Source of the DNA: JALYXI01 sp963795835
GTDB lineage: Bacteria; Acidobacteriota; Terriglobia; Bryobacterales; Bryobacteraceae
Direction: 5' to 3'
DNA length: 64,000 bases
NCBI GenBank assembly: GCA_963795835.1
Contig: CAWCJC010000007.1
Span: 186,001-250,000, forward strand
Made by a program: the position numbers and the translations under genes. Positions 44,757 to 53,872 of the stretch are shown here, one piece after another. The notes under the pieces were generated by a model that saw nothing but the letters and a program-made list of their open reading frames with translations, was not told the origin of the DNA and did not search any database. Each line of letters begins with the position of its first letter. Position 1 is the first letter of the stretch.

Positions 44757-46280
44757 TCAGACTTCACCTCTTAAGACCCAGGTATCTTTGGAGCCGCCGC
44801 CCTGGCTGCTGTTTACGACTAAGCTGCCGGGTTCCAGGGCTACTCTTGTGAGTCCGCCGGGGACAATGATGACTTTTTCTCCGTTAAAGAGGCAGTAGGG
44901 CCGCAGATCCACATGACGGCCGGCCATCTTTTCGGTTCTGGGGTCAAAGGCAGGGCATCTTGAGAGTCCGATGACCGGTTGCGCGATGTAGTTTCTGGGG
45001 TCCTGCTCCAGCTTGACGCGGAAATTCGCGATCTTTTCCTTGCTCGCTTGCGGACCCATCAGCATGCCGTAGCCGCCGGATTCGCCGACCGCTTTCACAA
45101 CCAGTTCGCCCAAGTGTTCCAGGACATATTTCAGGTGGTCCGGTTTCGAACAGAGATAAGTATCCACGTTTCTCAGCAGTGGATCCTGGCCCAGATAATA
45201 CTTGATGAATTCGGGGACATAGGCGTAGATGGCTTTGTCATCGGCCACGCCGTTTCCAATCGCATTGGCGAGCGCGATATTCCCCGCGCGGTACGCTCCC
45301 ATCAGGCCCGAGACGCCAAGCAGGCTGTCGCGGCGGAAAGCCAGGGGATCGATAAATTCATCGTCGATGCGGCGGTAGATCACGTCAACTCGGGTGAGCC
45401 CGCGAATCGTCTTCATATAGACGATGTCGTTATCCACCACCAGGTCGCGGCCTTCCACCAGTTCGATCCCCATTTGCTGAGCAAGAAAGCTGTGCTCGAA
45501 GTACGCGCTGTTATAAATGCCGGGCGTGAGGAGGACTACGACCGGATTGCCCGACCCGCGGGGCGCCAGCGAACGCAGAATGTTGATGAGTTCGAGCGGG
45601 TATTGGTCAATCGGCAGCACTTCGCAGGTTTCGAAGATCTTGGCGAAGGTGCGGGTCATGACCAGGCGGTTTTCGAGAACGTAGGAAATCCCGCTGGGGG
45701 TGCGGCAATTGTCTTCGAGGACAAGGTATTCGCCGGTTTTCGAATCACGGACAAGGTCGATGCCGGAGATGTGCGTATAAATATTGCGCGGGACCGAGAC
45801 TCCGATCATTTCCCGCAGAAAGTGCTTGCAGGAATAGACGAGCGAGCGCGGGATCTTGCGATCAGCAAGAATGCGTTGCGGGCCGTAGATATCCTGGAGG
45901 AATAGATTTAACGCCAGTACGCGTTGAGAGAGTCCGGCTTCCAGACGATCCCATTCGCGGCGCGGGATCACGCGAGGCATCAGGTCGAACGGGAAAAGGC
46001 GTTCGGTGCCGCGGCCATCGGAATAGACGGTAAAGGTGATGCCCTGGAGGAGAAAAGCCAGATCGGCGTGTTGCCGGCGTTCCTCAAATTCGGAGAGCGC
46101 AAGGCTGCCAACGCCGGCCATTACCTTTTGATAATGGAGGCGCGGAACGCCCGGCGCGGAGAACATTTCGTCATAAAACGCGCCGAGGTCGTAATTCTGC
46201 AGCAGGTGGTTGGGGCCCGGTGTTGCCTGTCTTTGACTTTGCAGATTTACAGTGTAGCTTGGATGACGAGGGGATTGCAT
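44757..46280 (-). CDS. Circularly permuted ATP-grasp ligase (DUF404/DUF407 family)
   Basis: A 507-residue protein beginning MQSPRHPSYTVNLQSQRQ, with NYDLGAFYDEMFSAPGVPRL, LNLFLQDIYGPQRILADRKI, LVLEDNCRTPSGISYVLENR, LVVKAVGESGGYGMLMGP and a C-terminal VALEPGSLVVNSSQGGG. The family is a type 2 ATP-grasp enzyme predicted to form amide bonds. It is the first of the ATP-grasp, alpha-E, transglutaminase run, separated from alpha-E by 46 bases. The product of this pathway remains uncharacterised in general. Confidence 0.92.
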   Translation of the reverse strand: MQSPRHPSYTVNLQSQRQATPGPNHLLQNYDLGAFYDEMFSAPGVPRLHYQKVMAGVGSLALSEFEERRQHADLAFLLQGITFTVYSDGRGTERLFPFDLMPRVIPRREWDRLEAGLSQRVLALNLFLQDIYGPQRILADRKIPRSLVYSCKHFLREMIGVSVPRNIYTHISGIDLVRDSKTGEYLVLEDNCRTPSGISYVLENRLVMTRTFAKIFETCEVLPIDQYPLELINILRSLAPRGSGNPVVVLLTPGIYNSAYFEHSFLAQQMGIELVEGRDLVVDNDIVYMKTIRGLTRVDVIYRRIDDEFIDPLAFRRDSLLGVSGLMGAYRAGNIALANAIGNGVADDKAIYAYVPEFIKYYLGQDPLLRNVDTYLCSKPDHLKYVLEHLGELVVKAVGESGGYGMLMGPQASKEKIANFRVKLEQDPRNYIAQPVIGLSRCPAFDPRTEKMAGRHVDLRPYCLFNGEKVIIVPGGLTRVALEPGSLVVNSSQGGGSKDTWVLRGEV

Positions 46281-46329
46281 AGCCTGAGCAGCCTCCGCGA
46301 AACCGGATGCCAGTAAGGCAACTCAGCGG

Positions 46330-47553
46330 CTACGGCCGGTTAGGCGAAAGAAAGGTAAGGCCATCCTTCATCACAAAGGCAACGGAATGAAGCGCCGAGA
46401 TGCTGGTGGTAGGGTCGCCCGGAACCGCAATCAAGTCGGCCAGCATGCCTGGTTTGACTGAGCCAATTTCCATGTGAAGGACGCGGCCGGCGGTTGACGT
46501 TGCGGACTGCAGGGCTTGGACGGGCGTCATACCGTAGGCGACCATCAAATCCAGTTCGCGCGCGTTTTCGCCATGGCTGAACACTCCGACGTCACTGCCG
46601 CTCAGGATGGTGACTCCGGCCGCGAGCGCGGCTTTGAAACTGGCGCGTTTGCGTGCGATAGCGGGGGTTTCGGTGGCTAGGGGTTTCGGGTTGCCCGCGG
46701 TAAGCGTAGGGCAAAGCGCTACATGGTGCTCAGCCATTAGCTTAAAAATTTCGGGAGTACCTCCATCGCCATGCTCAATGGTTTCAGCCCCGCCCAGGAT
46801 CGCGCGGCGCATCCCTTCTGGAGTACTGGAATGAATGCAGACGGGAACGCCGGCGCTCTTCGCGGTTTCCACGGCGAGCTTGACCTCTTCGAGCGAGAAT
46901 GTTGGGTGCGAGCCGGGCAGCGGGCCCCATCGATAGTCGCCATACATCTTGATCCAATCGGCGCCGTGCCCAATCTGATCCCGCACCACGCGAATGAGGC
47001 TGTCGATTCCATCGGCTTCCTCCACGCCCTGGGGTACACGCCATTCCAGCGCGAAACCTTTGGGGGCGTAACTGCCGGTGGCGCCAATCGCCCGCGTGGT
47101 TGTGAGCATCCGAGGGCCGGGAATGATGCCTTGGTTCACGGCTTGCTTTAGCTCGACATCGGCGTAACCTGCGCCTTCCGTGCCGAGATCGCGGATGGTG
47201 GTGAAGCCGGCCATGAGCGTGGCGCGCAGGTGATTCACGGCTCGCGCCGTACGCAGGCCCAGGCTTTCATGCGTGACTTGATCCACCCACGGCGTTTCGC
47301 TATAGGCATGAAGCAGGACGTGAGAATGGCCTTCCACCAAACCGGGAAGAAGGGTCATGCCGGGGAGGTCGATGGTCTTCGCATTGGCCGTATCGATCGT
47401 GTTCGCGGGTCCCGCGGCTTCAATGCGATTGCCTTGGACACGGACGGCCCAGCCGGCATGAAGGGCTTCGCCATCGAATACCCGAGCGGGGCGAAGAACA
47501 GTTGATTGGGCCAGAGCCGACAGGCTGGTGAGAAAGAGGAGCGCAAGACGCAT
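46330..47553 (-). CDS. Secreted amidohydrolase-family metal enzyme
   Basis: A 407-residue protein with a signal peptide MRLALLFLTSLSALAQ. Metal-ligand motifs are LVEGHSHVLLHAY, the lysine region ADWIKMYGDYRWG, HSSTPEGMRRAI, ETIEHGDGGT and GSDVGVFSHGEN. This pattern is typical of imidazolonepropionase- and Xaa-Pro-dipeptidase-like amidohydrolases acting on peptides or small amides. ATG 47553 is the start that gives the signal peptide. It lies two bases downstream of the DUF885 peptidase, so both probably digest peptides in the periplasm. Confidence 0.88.
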   Translation of the reverse strand: MRLALLFLTSLSALAQSTVLRPARVFDGEALHAGWAVRVQGNRIEAAGPANTIDTANAKTIDLPGMTLLPGLVEGHSHVLLHAYSETPWVDQVTHESLGLRTARAVNHLRATLMAGFTTIRDLGTEGAGYADVELKQAVNQGIIPGPRMLTTTRAIGATGSYAPKGFALEWRVPQGVEEADGIDSLIRVVRDQIGHGADWIKMYGDYRWGPLPGSHPTFSLEEVKLAVETAKSAGVPVCIHSSTPEGMRRAILGGAETIEHGDGGTPEIFKLMAEHHVALCPTLTAGNPKPLATETPAIARKRASFKAALAAGVTILSGSDVGVFSHGENARELDLMVAYGMTPVQALQSATSTAGRVLHMEIGSVKPGMLADLIAVPGDPTTSISALHSVAFVMKDGLTFLSPNRP

Positions 47554-47554
47554 G

Positions 47555-49255
47555 TTAGTGAGCCGTTTTCGAAATGAACTGATCGATCTGTTCGCTGAGC
47601 AAATCCAGAGGCAGCCGCCCATCCATAATCACTGCATCGTTGAAATCCCGGACGTCGAATTTTGAGCCGAGTTCTTTTTCGGCTTTGGCGCGGAGGGCGC
47701 GGATCCTGAGTTCGCCCATCTTGTAAGAGAGCGCCTGCGCGGGCCAGGAGATGTAGCGATCGATTTCGGCAAGGGAGATCTGCGGCGAGTGTTGCTTGAA
47801 GTACTCGACGGCCTGCTCGCGAGTCCAGCCGTTGTCGTGAATTCCGGTATCGACAACCAGGCGCACAGCGCGGAAACGTTCACTGGCCAATTGCCCGAAG
47901 CGGCTGTAAGGATTCTTATAGAGGCCAAGCTGCGCGCCCAGGGATTCGGCATAAAGCGCCCAGCCTTCGCCATACGCGCTGTTTGAATAGAAGCGGCGGA
48001 TATCGGGAAGCTGGGTTTGCTGCACCGCCACCGCGCCTTGATAGATATGGCCCGGCACCGCCTCATGAAGTACCAGGGACTCTTTGTCATAGCGCACCTG
48101 TCTTGCGGGCTGGTAGGTGTTGAGGTTGAACCAGCCGGGCTTCGTGAGGTCAGGGGCCGCGCCTTGCGCGTTGGTGGCTTCGGCTGCCTCGCGATCGGGC
48201 GGAATGGGACGCACGCCATAAAGCAGCGACGGGATATGGCGGAACTGGTTCGGCAGGTTGGGCTCGATAATCTTGGCGATGTTCCGGCAATAGGCCAGCA
48301 TCTCTTCCTGCGAGGTGAAGTGCTGCGCGGCATCGGCGTCCATCTTCTTCTGAAATTCCTGGATGGTGCCGGTGAAGTTCGCCTCCTTCAAAATGGCCAG
48401 CATGGCGGCTTCGGTGCGCGCGACCTCCTCCTCGCCGAGCTTGTGAATTTCAGCCGCAGGCATTGTGGTGGTGGTGAGGCGATGGATCAGAATGGCGTAG
48501 TCCGATTTGCCGTCGGGTAGCGAAGAGATGCTGTCGGTGGGACGCACGTGCGGGAGGTAAGTGGAAACCAGATAAGCGTGCAGCTTCTGCCAGGCAGGCA
48601 GGAACCGCTCATTGTAAGCGGCGGTAGCTTCGCTGGTGAGCCGCTGCTGTTCCGGCTTGGGAATGGCGGCAGGGAAGTTGCGAAAGGCTTTCAGGAGTTC
48701 TGTATGGGCGGCGTCCTGCTGCATCTGCGCCGCAACCTGGCCGATGTAGATGTTCGCGACAAGGCGCGGCTGCATCATCTTGGCGGCGATAGCCTCATCG
48801 AGGACGATCAGGTTCTGGTCAATGTAAGTGGGAACGGCGCGCAGGCGGGCAATGATGTTTTCATAGTCGTGGACCGTGCGGGCGGGCATGCCATCGATGA
48901 CGTTGTAGACCAGATTGGAAAAGCCGCGCATGTGGCCCATGCGGAGGAGATAGGTGTCCAGATCCCAGGCTTCAAGGCGCGACTCCAGGTCGTAGCGGAG
49001 GACGCGCTTGGTCAGGAGGTCCTGGGCGGAATCACCGATTTTCGCCGTGTCCAGTTGGGCAAGGCGCTGTTGCAGAAATCGGCGGCGCTGATCGCGGGCT
49101 GTTTTGGACCAATCGGTCCAGCGGTCGTCCGATTCATGGTGCCCCGTGGCGGTCGCGAATTCCGGCTCCTGCCGAAGCATCTGGTCGAAGGTGTCTTTGA
49201 AGAAGTCCTGGGCAGAGAGTGACGTTGCGAGTACGAAGAGAAGAGCGAGACGCAT
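47555..49255 (-). CDS. Secreted DUF885 metallopeptidase-like protein
   Basis: A 566-residue protein with signal peptide MRLALLFVLATSLSAQ. The DUF885 fold is mostly helical; the zinc-binding HExxxGH-type motif is VLHEAVPGHIYQG and the downstream glutamate motif is GEGWALYAESLG. Other conserved parts are GFSNLVYNVIDGMPARTVHD and SWPAQALSYKMGELRI. The family is common in Acidobacteria; members are thought to be carboxypeptidase-like. It is first in an operon with the amidohydrolase. Confidence 0.9.
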   Translation of the reverse strand: MRLALLFVLATSLSAQDFFKDTFDQMLRQEPEFATATGHHESDDRWTDWSKTARDQRRRFLQQRLAQLDTAKIGDSAQDLLTKRVLRYDLESRLEAWDLDTYLLRMGHMRGFSNLVYNVIDGMPARTVHDYENIIARLRAVPTYIDQNLIVLDEAIAAKMMQPRLVANIYIGQVAAQMQQDAAHTELLKAFRNFPAAIPKPEQQRLTSEATAAYNERFLPAWQKLHAYLVSTYLPHVRPTDSISSLPDGKSDYAILIHRLTTTTMPAAEIHKLGEEEVARTEAAMLAILKEANFTGTIQEFQKKMDADAAQHFTSQEEMLAYCRNIAKIIEPNLPNQFRHIPSLLYGVRPIPPDREAAEATNAQGAAPDLTKPGWFNLNTYQPARQVRYDKESLVLHEAVPGHIYQGAVAVQQTQLPDIRRFYSNSAYGEGWALYAESLGAQLGLYKNPYSRFGQLASERFRAVRLVVDTGIHDNGWTREQAVEYFKQHSPQISLAEIDRYISWPAQALSYKMGELRIRALRAKAEKELGSKFDVRDFNDAVIMDGRLPLDLLSEQIDQFISKTAH

Positions 49256-49367
49256 TAAGGAGATGGTAGCGGAGATGGCGGGGGGATCACGAGTTCCCGC
49301 GGCGGCGGTCGGGTTAAGACAGACGGAGCGAAAGGCGGCGGATGGGTGTCGGCCGCAGAAATAGCAC

Positions 49368-50525
49368 CTACGCGATTACCTCGAACTCGCCAAGCGGATG
49401 GGCTGTGCCATTGATGATGACATCAATTCGGTGGTGTCCCAGATAATGGCGGCGCGTCGTCATGGAGGCGAGAGACACGGTTGCGCTGAACACAAGTTTT
49501 TCGCCCGGCTGCATCGTGAGAGTACGCAGCTTGAATACCTTTGGCCGAGTGCTGCCGTTGGACTTCACGAAATGCACGGCATAGTCGATCAGCAGATGCT
49601 GCGGGGCACAAGCCATGCTTTCGAGTTCAACCGACACTCGCACGGCTTCACCCAAGGCCACCTTTGGGTGTGAGATGGTGGTGCGGCCTATGCGGACGCG
49701 CGGACGTTCCTCGCCACCAAGAATGCGGATTGCTTCGCTGTTGCCGGCCTTAACCAGGGCGCGTAGCGCGTGGCGGATCATCCACGCACGCCCGGCTGGT
49801 GCGTCCTGCGCCCAGCGGCGGCACGTCTCCATGGCAAGCGCGGGGTGGTCTTTGGCGATGTCGTTAAGATTGTTGGCAACAGAACGCTGCACATAGCGCA
49901 CGGGGTCGTCTTTGAGCATTTCCAGCACGGCCAGTACAGGGCGGGGGTCTTCTTGATAGGCGCGCAGCCGCGGTGCCCATGGCAGGCGAGGGCGTAGACC
50001 TTCGGATGCGAGGCGGCGCAGATGCGCGTTGTCGTCCTGAGCCCATGCCAGCATTTGGGCATAGGTGCTCACCGGATACCGTTCCAGAAATGCGCGAATG
50101 CTGAACTCAGCGGAAAAACGCTTCGTCAGTTCGGCCTGCGCTCGTATGGCCGCCTCGTAATCATCGAGGCCATATTTCTGCACAAACGTTACGTGCGGCA
50201 TGTAGCGCAAAGGCGTTAGGCCGTTTTCGCCAGTCGCCGGAATCTCTGCGCCAAGCGACGCTTCTATCACTGCCGCCGCGCGGGCAAATGGCTGAGGCAG
50301 AAACTCATGTAGCGCATCTGCAATGTGCGCCGCCCGCCCTGTCAATTCGAGCTGATTGAGGCCGTTCATGGAACGTGCGACGAATGCGGTGGCATCAAAA
50401 GGCGGATAGGCGTGGCGTAGTTCGGTGGCAATCTCTCGCACCAGCACCGGATTGAACACGTCTTTAAGAGCTTTCAACTGCGATCCGGTCGGGCTTTGGC
50501 GGTCTATTAGGAACGGTCTTTGCAC
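49368..50525 (-). CDS. alkC: AlkC-type DNA alkylation repair glycosylase
   Basis: The protein has a HEAT-like repeat region (about residues 20-260) with the AlkC/AlkD-type pattern: LKDVFNPVLVREIATELRHA, FIRAFLERYPVSTYAQMLAW-like, NLNDIAKDHPALAMETCRRW and WMIRHALRALVKAG. The C-terminal 110 residues form an Ig-like beta domain (YAVHFVKSNGSTRPKVFKL, RIDVIINGTAHPLGEFEV), which is a hallmark of AlkC. AlkC removes cationic alkylated bases such as 3-methyladenine and 3-methylcytosine. The start is uncertain: GTG 50525 with GAGGGA close upstream, or ATG 50567. It stands apart from its neighbours, with a long non-coding stretch upstream. Confidence 0.85.
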   Translation of the reverse strand: MQRPFLIDRQSPTGSQLKALKDVFNPVLVREIATELRHAYPPFDATAFVARSMNGLNQLELTGRAAHIADALHEFLPQPFARAAAVIEASLGAEIPATGENGLTPLRYMPHVTFVQKYGLDDYEAAIRAQAELTKRFSAEFSIRAFLERYPVSTYAQMLAWAQDDNAHLRRLASEGLRPRLPWAPRLRAYQEDPRPVLAVLEMLKDDPVRYVQRSVANNLNDIAKDHPALAMETCRRWAQDAPAGRAWMIRHALRALVKAGNSEAIRILGGEERPRVRIGRTTISHPKVALGEAVRVSVELESMACAPQHLLIDYAVHFVKSNGSTRPKVFKLRTLTMQPGEKLVFSATVSLASMTTRRHYLGHHRIDVIINGTAHPLGEFEVIA

Positions 50526-51019
50526 TATCCCTCGCTGCTTCCGGGTTGTGGCCCGATGCGGTCGCAAATACGCTCAAGGTCTTCGGCTGCTAGTAAGACC
50601 AGAATAGCGGCTCCTATGAAAAGAGCCTGGGAACACCAGTGCTAAACCGAGCAAGGCACGGTGGCTCATTGAAGTTCCCCGCCGACCGCGTGACTAAAGA
50701 CGTGTTTAATCTCGGTATGCCCTATGGGCTATAGTCCAGCCGTCGCGTTCTCTATTGATTGAACCTCTTGCCAACTGTTATGGCTGGGAGGCACCTTGTT
50801 GCTCCGCATTACTCTATAGCCTTGGCGAAGCCATCGCGAGGCACACTTTCCGATAATCGCAGCCGTCTCCGTCGTAATGTGAATATCTGCCTCGTGGCAA
50901 AGCTTGACCCTCAATATTCCCGAGCCTCAATAAAGATATCTGATTGGCCCGGTTCAACAGCCCTTCACATGCTCTGGATCGCGGGCAATCACCACCTTGG
51001 GCCATACCGCCAATTAGAC
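50526..51019. other. Long non-coding stretch between alkC and the PQQ dehydrogenase
   Basis: About 490 bases without a supportable gene, somewhat richer in A and T than the flanks. A minus-strand frame of 61 codons (50729-50914, start MRVKLCHEADIHITTETAAI) has protein-like wording but no recognised family or ribosome site; it may be a gene remnant. A short palindrome GCCCTATGGGC lies near 50720. No IS ends or tRNA were found. Confidence 0.5.
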
Positions 51020-52591
51020 CTAATTCGGAAGAGCAAAAGTGAGGAGCGCGCCACCGGAGGGCATAGTGACATACTGGCGGCCTTCCACCTGATAAGTAAT
51101 TGGGGAAGTTACCAGGCGCGAACCGGTGTTCATCTTCCAGAGGTTCTTGCCGGTTTCGGCGTTGAACGCCATTAAGTAGCCGTCTTCATCGCCGGCGAAA
51201 ATCAGGTTGCCGGATGTGGAGAGCGTGCCGGCCCAGGGAGCTTTCTGGTAGCGGAACTGCCACTTGGTTTTCCCGGTGATCGGGTCATACGCTTGCAGCA
51301 TGCCGAACTCTTTTTCATCGGTCGCGCCGCGGAATACGCTACCCCAGTAATTCTTGCCTTCGAAATATTTAGGCGGCTCGGCGTAGAATACGTCGCATTG
51401 TTCGCGAACGGGGATGTAGAACAGCTTGGTGTCCGGATTGTACGAAGGCGCCATCCAGTTGGTCGCGCCGGCCAGACCGGGACAGACACGGACGCCATCG
51501 GCGGTGGGAGTTACGCCGGGAAGCACTTCAGGACGGCCTTTGTCATCGAGACCCTTGGCCCAGGTCTGGTGCGCGAAAGCTCTTCCGTTCAGGAACTCAC
51601 CCGTTTCGCGGTCCAAAATGTAAAAGAAGGCATTTCGGTTCGCCTGCATCACCACTTTGCGGGGCTTACCGCGCCATTCGATATCGAGCAGCATGGGGGT
51701 TTCTTCGGCGTCCCAATCGTGAAGGTCATGCGGGGTGAACTGGAAGTGCCATTTCAGTTTGCCCGTGTCTGGATCGAGGGCCACTAAAGAGCAGGAATAC
51801 AAGTTATCGCCCAAGCGGACATCGCCAAACAGGTCCGGGCCGGGGTTTCCAACACCCCAATACGTAAGATTCAGCTTTGGATCATAAGTTCCCGTCATCC
51901 AAGCGGGACCACCGCCACGCATGGCGGAATCGCCCAGCCACGTATCGCCGCCGGGTTCACCTTTCAGCGGGATGGTGTAGAAGCGCCAGTCCCGTTTTCC
52001 GGTCGCGGCGTCATAGGCATCGATAAAGCCCCTCACACCCTGTTCGCCGCCCGAGATGCCCACCAGAACCTTGTCTTTGATCACCAACGGCGCCAGAGAA
52101 GCGTAGTGGCTGCCCGCTACGTAAGGTGCCATTTCCACTTGCCAGAGCAATCTCCCGGTTTTGGCTTCGAGCGCGACCACGTTGGAATCCGGAGTAACCA
52201 TAAACACACGGTCACCCGCGATCGCCATGCCGCGGTTCACGCCGGAGAGGTTGCGGCCTTCCGGAAAGGAGTGCTTGTAACGCCAAAGCTGGCGGCCGGA
52301 TTTGGCGTCAAGCGCAACAGCGATGCCTTTCGGCGCCGTGAGGTACATCACTCCATCCACCACCAGCGGTACCGTCTCAAATGCGCCTGTTTCCCCGGTC
52401 TGGTAAATCCAATCCAGCCGCAGATTCTGAACATTCGTCGAGTTAATCTGGTTCAGCGTGCGGTGGCGGATCCCCCCGTAATCACCGAAGTAAGTAAGCC
52501 AGTTATTCGGTTCGGAGTAGGCCTGATTCAGACGTTCCGGAGTAACTTGTGCCTGCGCGGCGCAAACAGCTAAGAGTAAAACGAATTTCAT
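51020..52591 (-). CDS. Secreted PQQ-dependent dehydrogenase (quinoprotein)
   Basis: A 523-residue protein with a short signal peptide (MKFVLLLAVCAAQAQ) and an eight-bladed propeller fold shown by repeated tryptophan-dock motifs: AKSGRQLWRYKHS, AKTGRLLWQVEMA, AATGKRDWRFYTI, DPDTGKLKWHFQF, ITGKTKWQFRY and AETGKNLWKMNTG. The catalytic Asp region FTPHDLHDWDAEETPML is present, as is GDTW (GGDTWLGDS). It oxidises alcohols or sugars and passes electrons to a cytochrome c. The next upstream gene is a di-heme cytochrome, its likely acceptor. No PQQ biosynthesis genes are in the window. Confidence 0.92.
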   Translation of the reverse strand: MKFVLLLAVCAAQAQVTPERLNQAYSEPNNWLTYFGDYGGIRHRTLNQINSTNVQNLRLDWIYQTGETGAFETVPLVVDGVMYLTAPKGIAVALDAKSGRQLWRYKHSFPEGRNLSGVNRGMAIAGDRVFMVTPDSNVVALEAKTGRLLWQVEMAPYVAGSHYASLAPLVIKDKVLVGISGGEQGVRGFIDAYDAATGKRDWRFYTIPLKGEPGGDTWLGDSAMRGGGPAWMTGTYDPKLNLTYWGVGNPGPDLFGDVRLGDNLYSCSLVALDPDTGKLKWHFQFTPHDLHDWDAEETPMLLDIEWRGKPRKVVMQANRNAFFYILDRETGEFLNGRAFAHQTWAKGLDDKGRPEVLPGVTPTADGVRVCPGLAGATNWMAPSYNPDTKLFYIPVREQCDVFYAEPPKYFEGKNYWGSVFRGATDEKEFGMLQAYDPITGKTKWQFRYQKAPWAGTLSTSGNLIFAGDEDGYLMAFNAETGKNLWKMNTGSRLVTSPITYQVEGRQYVTMPSGGALLTFALPN

Positions 52592-53368
52592 TTAGTGGAT
52601 GCCCTTTGCTTTATCCGCTTCTTTGCTGCCTGTCGCGCCGGCTCTTAAGGTTTCCAGATATCCGACCAAGTCGTTCAAATCCTTTGCGGGAAGTTTCGCA
52701 TAGGCCGGCATCAGCGATTTCTTCTCCGGAGTCACGTCCTGGAGTTCGGATTTCTGGAACATCGCGAAAGATTGGTCAGGCTTGCGTATCTGGATCGAAA
52801 ACGTGTCTTCATTGACCCGAACGCCACGAACCTTCTTGCCGTCACGAAGCGTCGCCGTGACGCCTTCGTAATCGGTGGGAATGTCGGCCGAGGGTTCGAG
52901 AATGGACTGCTTCAAATACTCGGCCGATCGTGCGCCGCCGATCCTGGTAAGCTCCGGGCCGTAAATGCTGCCGGTATCTCCGATTCGGTGGCAATTCGCG
53001 CAGCCGTTTGCAGCATAGATTTGTTTTCCATGCGCGGGGTCACCCAAAAGAGCGGCGGGCTTGACGTTGGTGCCGGCAAGATTGCGGATGTAGCTGGTCA
53101 GGTGTTCCAGGTCGTCCTTTTGCAGATCGTTGAACGCAGGCATCGTCGTGCCCGCGATGCCGTTCTTAATGATGGCTTGAATCTCACCATCACTGGTGTT
53201 GCGGATCAGGCGTTCAGAGATCAGGCTTGGACCGCGTCCCCCGGCCGCCGTAAGACCGTGACAGAAGGCGCAGTTGCTGCGAAACAGCGCCTTACCGGAA
53301 GCGATATCCTGCTCATTTTGCGCGGCTAAACTCAGGGCGGCGCTGAGGCCGATGATGAAGAGCCTCAT
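52592..53368 (-). CDS. Secreted di-heme cytochrome c with two CxxCH domains
   Basis: A 258-residue protein: signal peptide MRLFIIGLSAALSLAAQ, then a first domain with FRSNCAFCHGLTAAGGRGPSL and a second with IYAANGCANCHRIGDTGSIYGPEL. The second domain belongs to the putative heme-binding type (QSILEPSADIPTDYEG, PAKDLNDLVGYLETLR) common in Acidobacteria and Planctomycetes. It directly abuts the PQQ dehydrogenase gene and is probably its electron acceptor. The start at 53368 overlaps the DUF2911 stop by four bases. Confidence 0.9.
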   Translation of the reverse strand: MRLFIIGLSAALSLAAQNEQDIASGKALFRSNCAFCHGLTAAGGRGPSLISERLIRNTSDGEIQAIIKNGIAGTTMPAFNDLQKDDLEHLTSYIRNLAGTNVKPAALLGDPAHGKQIYAANGCANCHRIGDTGSIYGPELTRIGGARSAEYLKQSILEPSADIPTDYEGVTATLRDGKKVRGVRVNEDTFSIQIRKPDQSFAMFQKSELQDVTPEKKSLMPAYAKLPAKDLNDLVGYLETLRAGATGSKEADKAKGIH

Positions 53369-53859
53369 TTCGCCTTGATGGTAGCTTCGGCTGCGGTGGT
53401 GCCCCACATCATCTGGAGCTTGTCACCCTTAATCGCCATGGTGAACTGCTCGACCGGCGCTGGGCTTTTTGACATCTTAAGAGCGGTCTTGCCGAGATCG
53501 TTCGCCTTATTCTTGTCGTAATCCAGGCCCCATTGATCGGAGGTCTTGTTGACGATCAGGGTCCAGGCGCTGCCCTGCGGCATCGCGAAAAGAGCATAGG
53601 TGCCGGCGGGGACCGCGAGGGTTCCCAGCATGATGTCTTTATCGGTAGTGAGTGTGGTGGCCTCATCGGCGCCGAGACGCCAGACTTCGCCGGAAGGCAC
53701 AAGCGTGTTCAGAGAGCGGCCTTTCAGGTAAGGGCGTCCGTAGGTGATCTTCAGATGGGCCGAACCCACGGTTCCTTCGATGGTTTCGTGAGGGCTCTTT
53801 CGGGGAGTCTGGCCGACAAGGGCGGTAGCAGCAAGCAAAGTGACAAGGAATGTACGCAT
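53365..53859 (-). CDS. Secreted DUF2911-family protein
   Basis: A 164-residue protein with signal peptide MRTFLVTLLAATALVGQ. The DUF2911 pattern is ITYGRPYLKGRSL, the LVPSGEVWRLGADEATTLTT segment, LAVPAGTYALFAMP and WTLIVNKTSDQWG. Function is unknown; the family is common in Acidobacteria and Bacteroidetes and is periplasmic. It is the first gene of the operon with the cytochrome c and the PQQ dehydrogenase. The start ATG 53859 gives the signal peptide. Confidence 0.88.
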   Translation of the reverse strand: MRTFLVTLLAATALVGQTPRKSPHETIEGTVGSAHLKITYGRPYLKGRSLNTLVPSGEVWRLGADEATTLTTDKDIMLGTLAVPAGTYALFAMPQGSAWTLIVNKTSDQWGLDYDKNKANDLGKTALKMSKSPAPVEQFTMAIKGDKLQMMWGTTAAEATIKAK

Positions 53860-53872
53860 GGTCTGTTCGATT

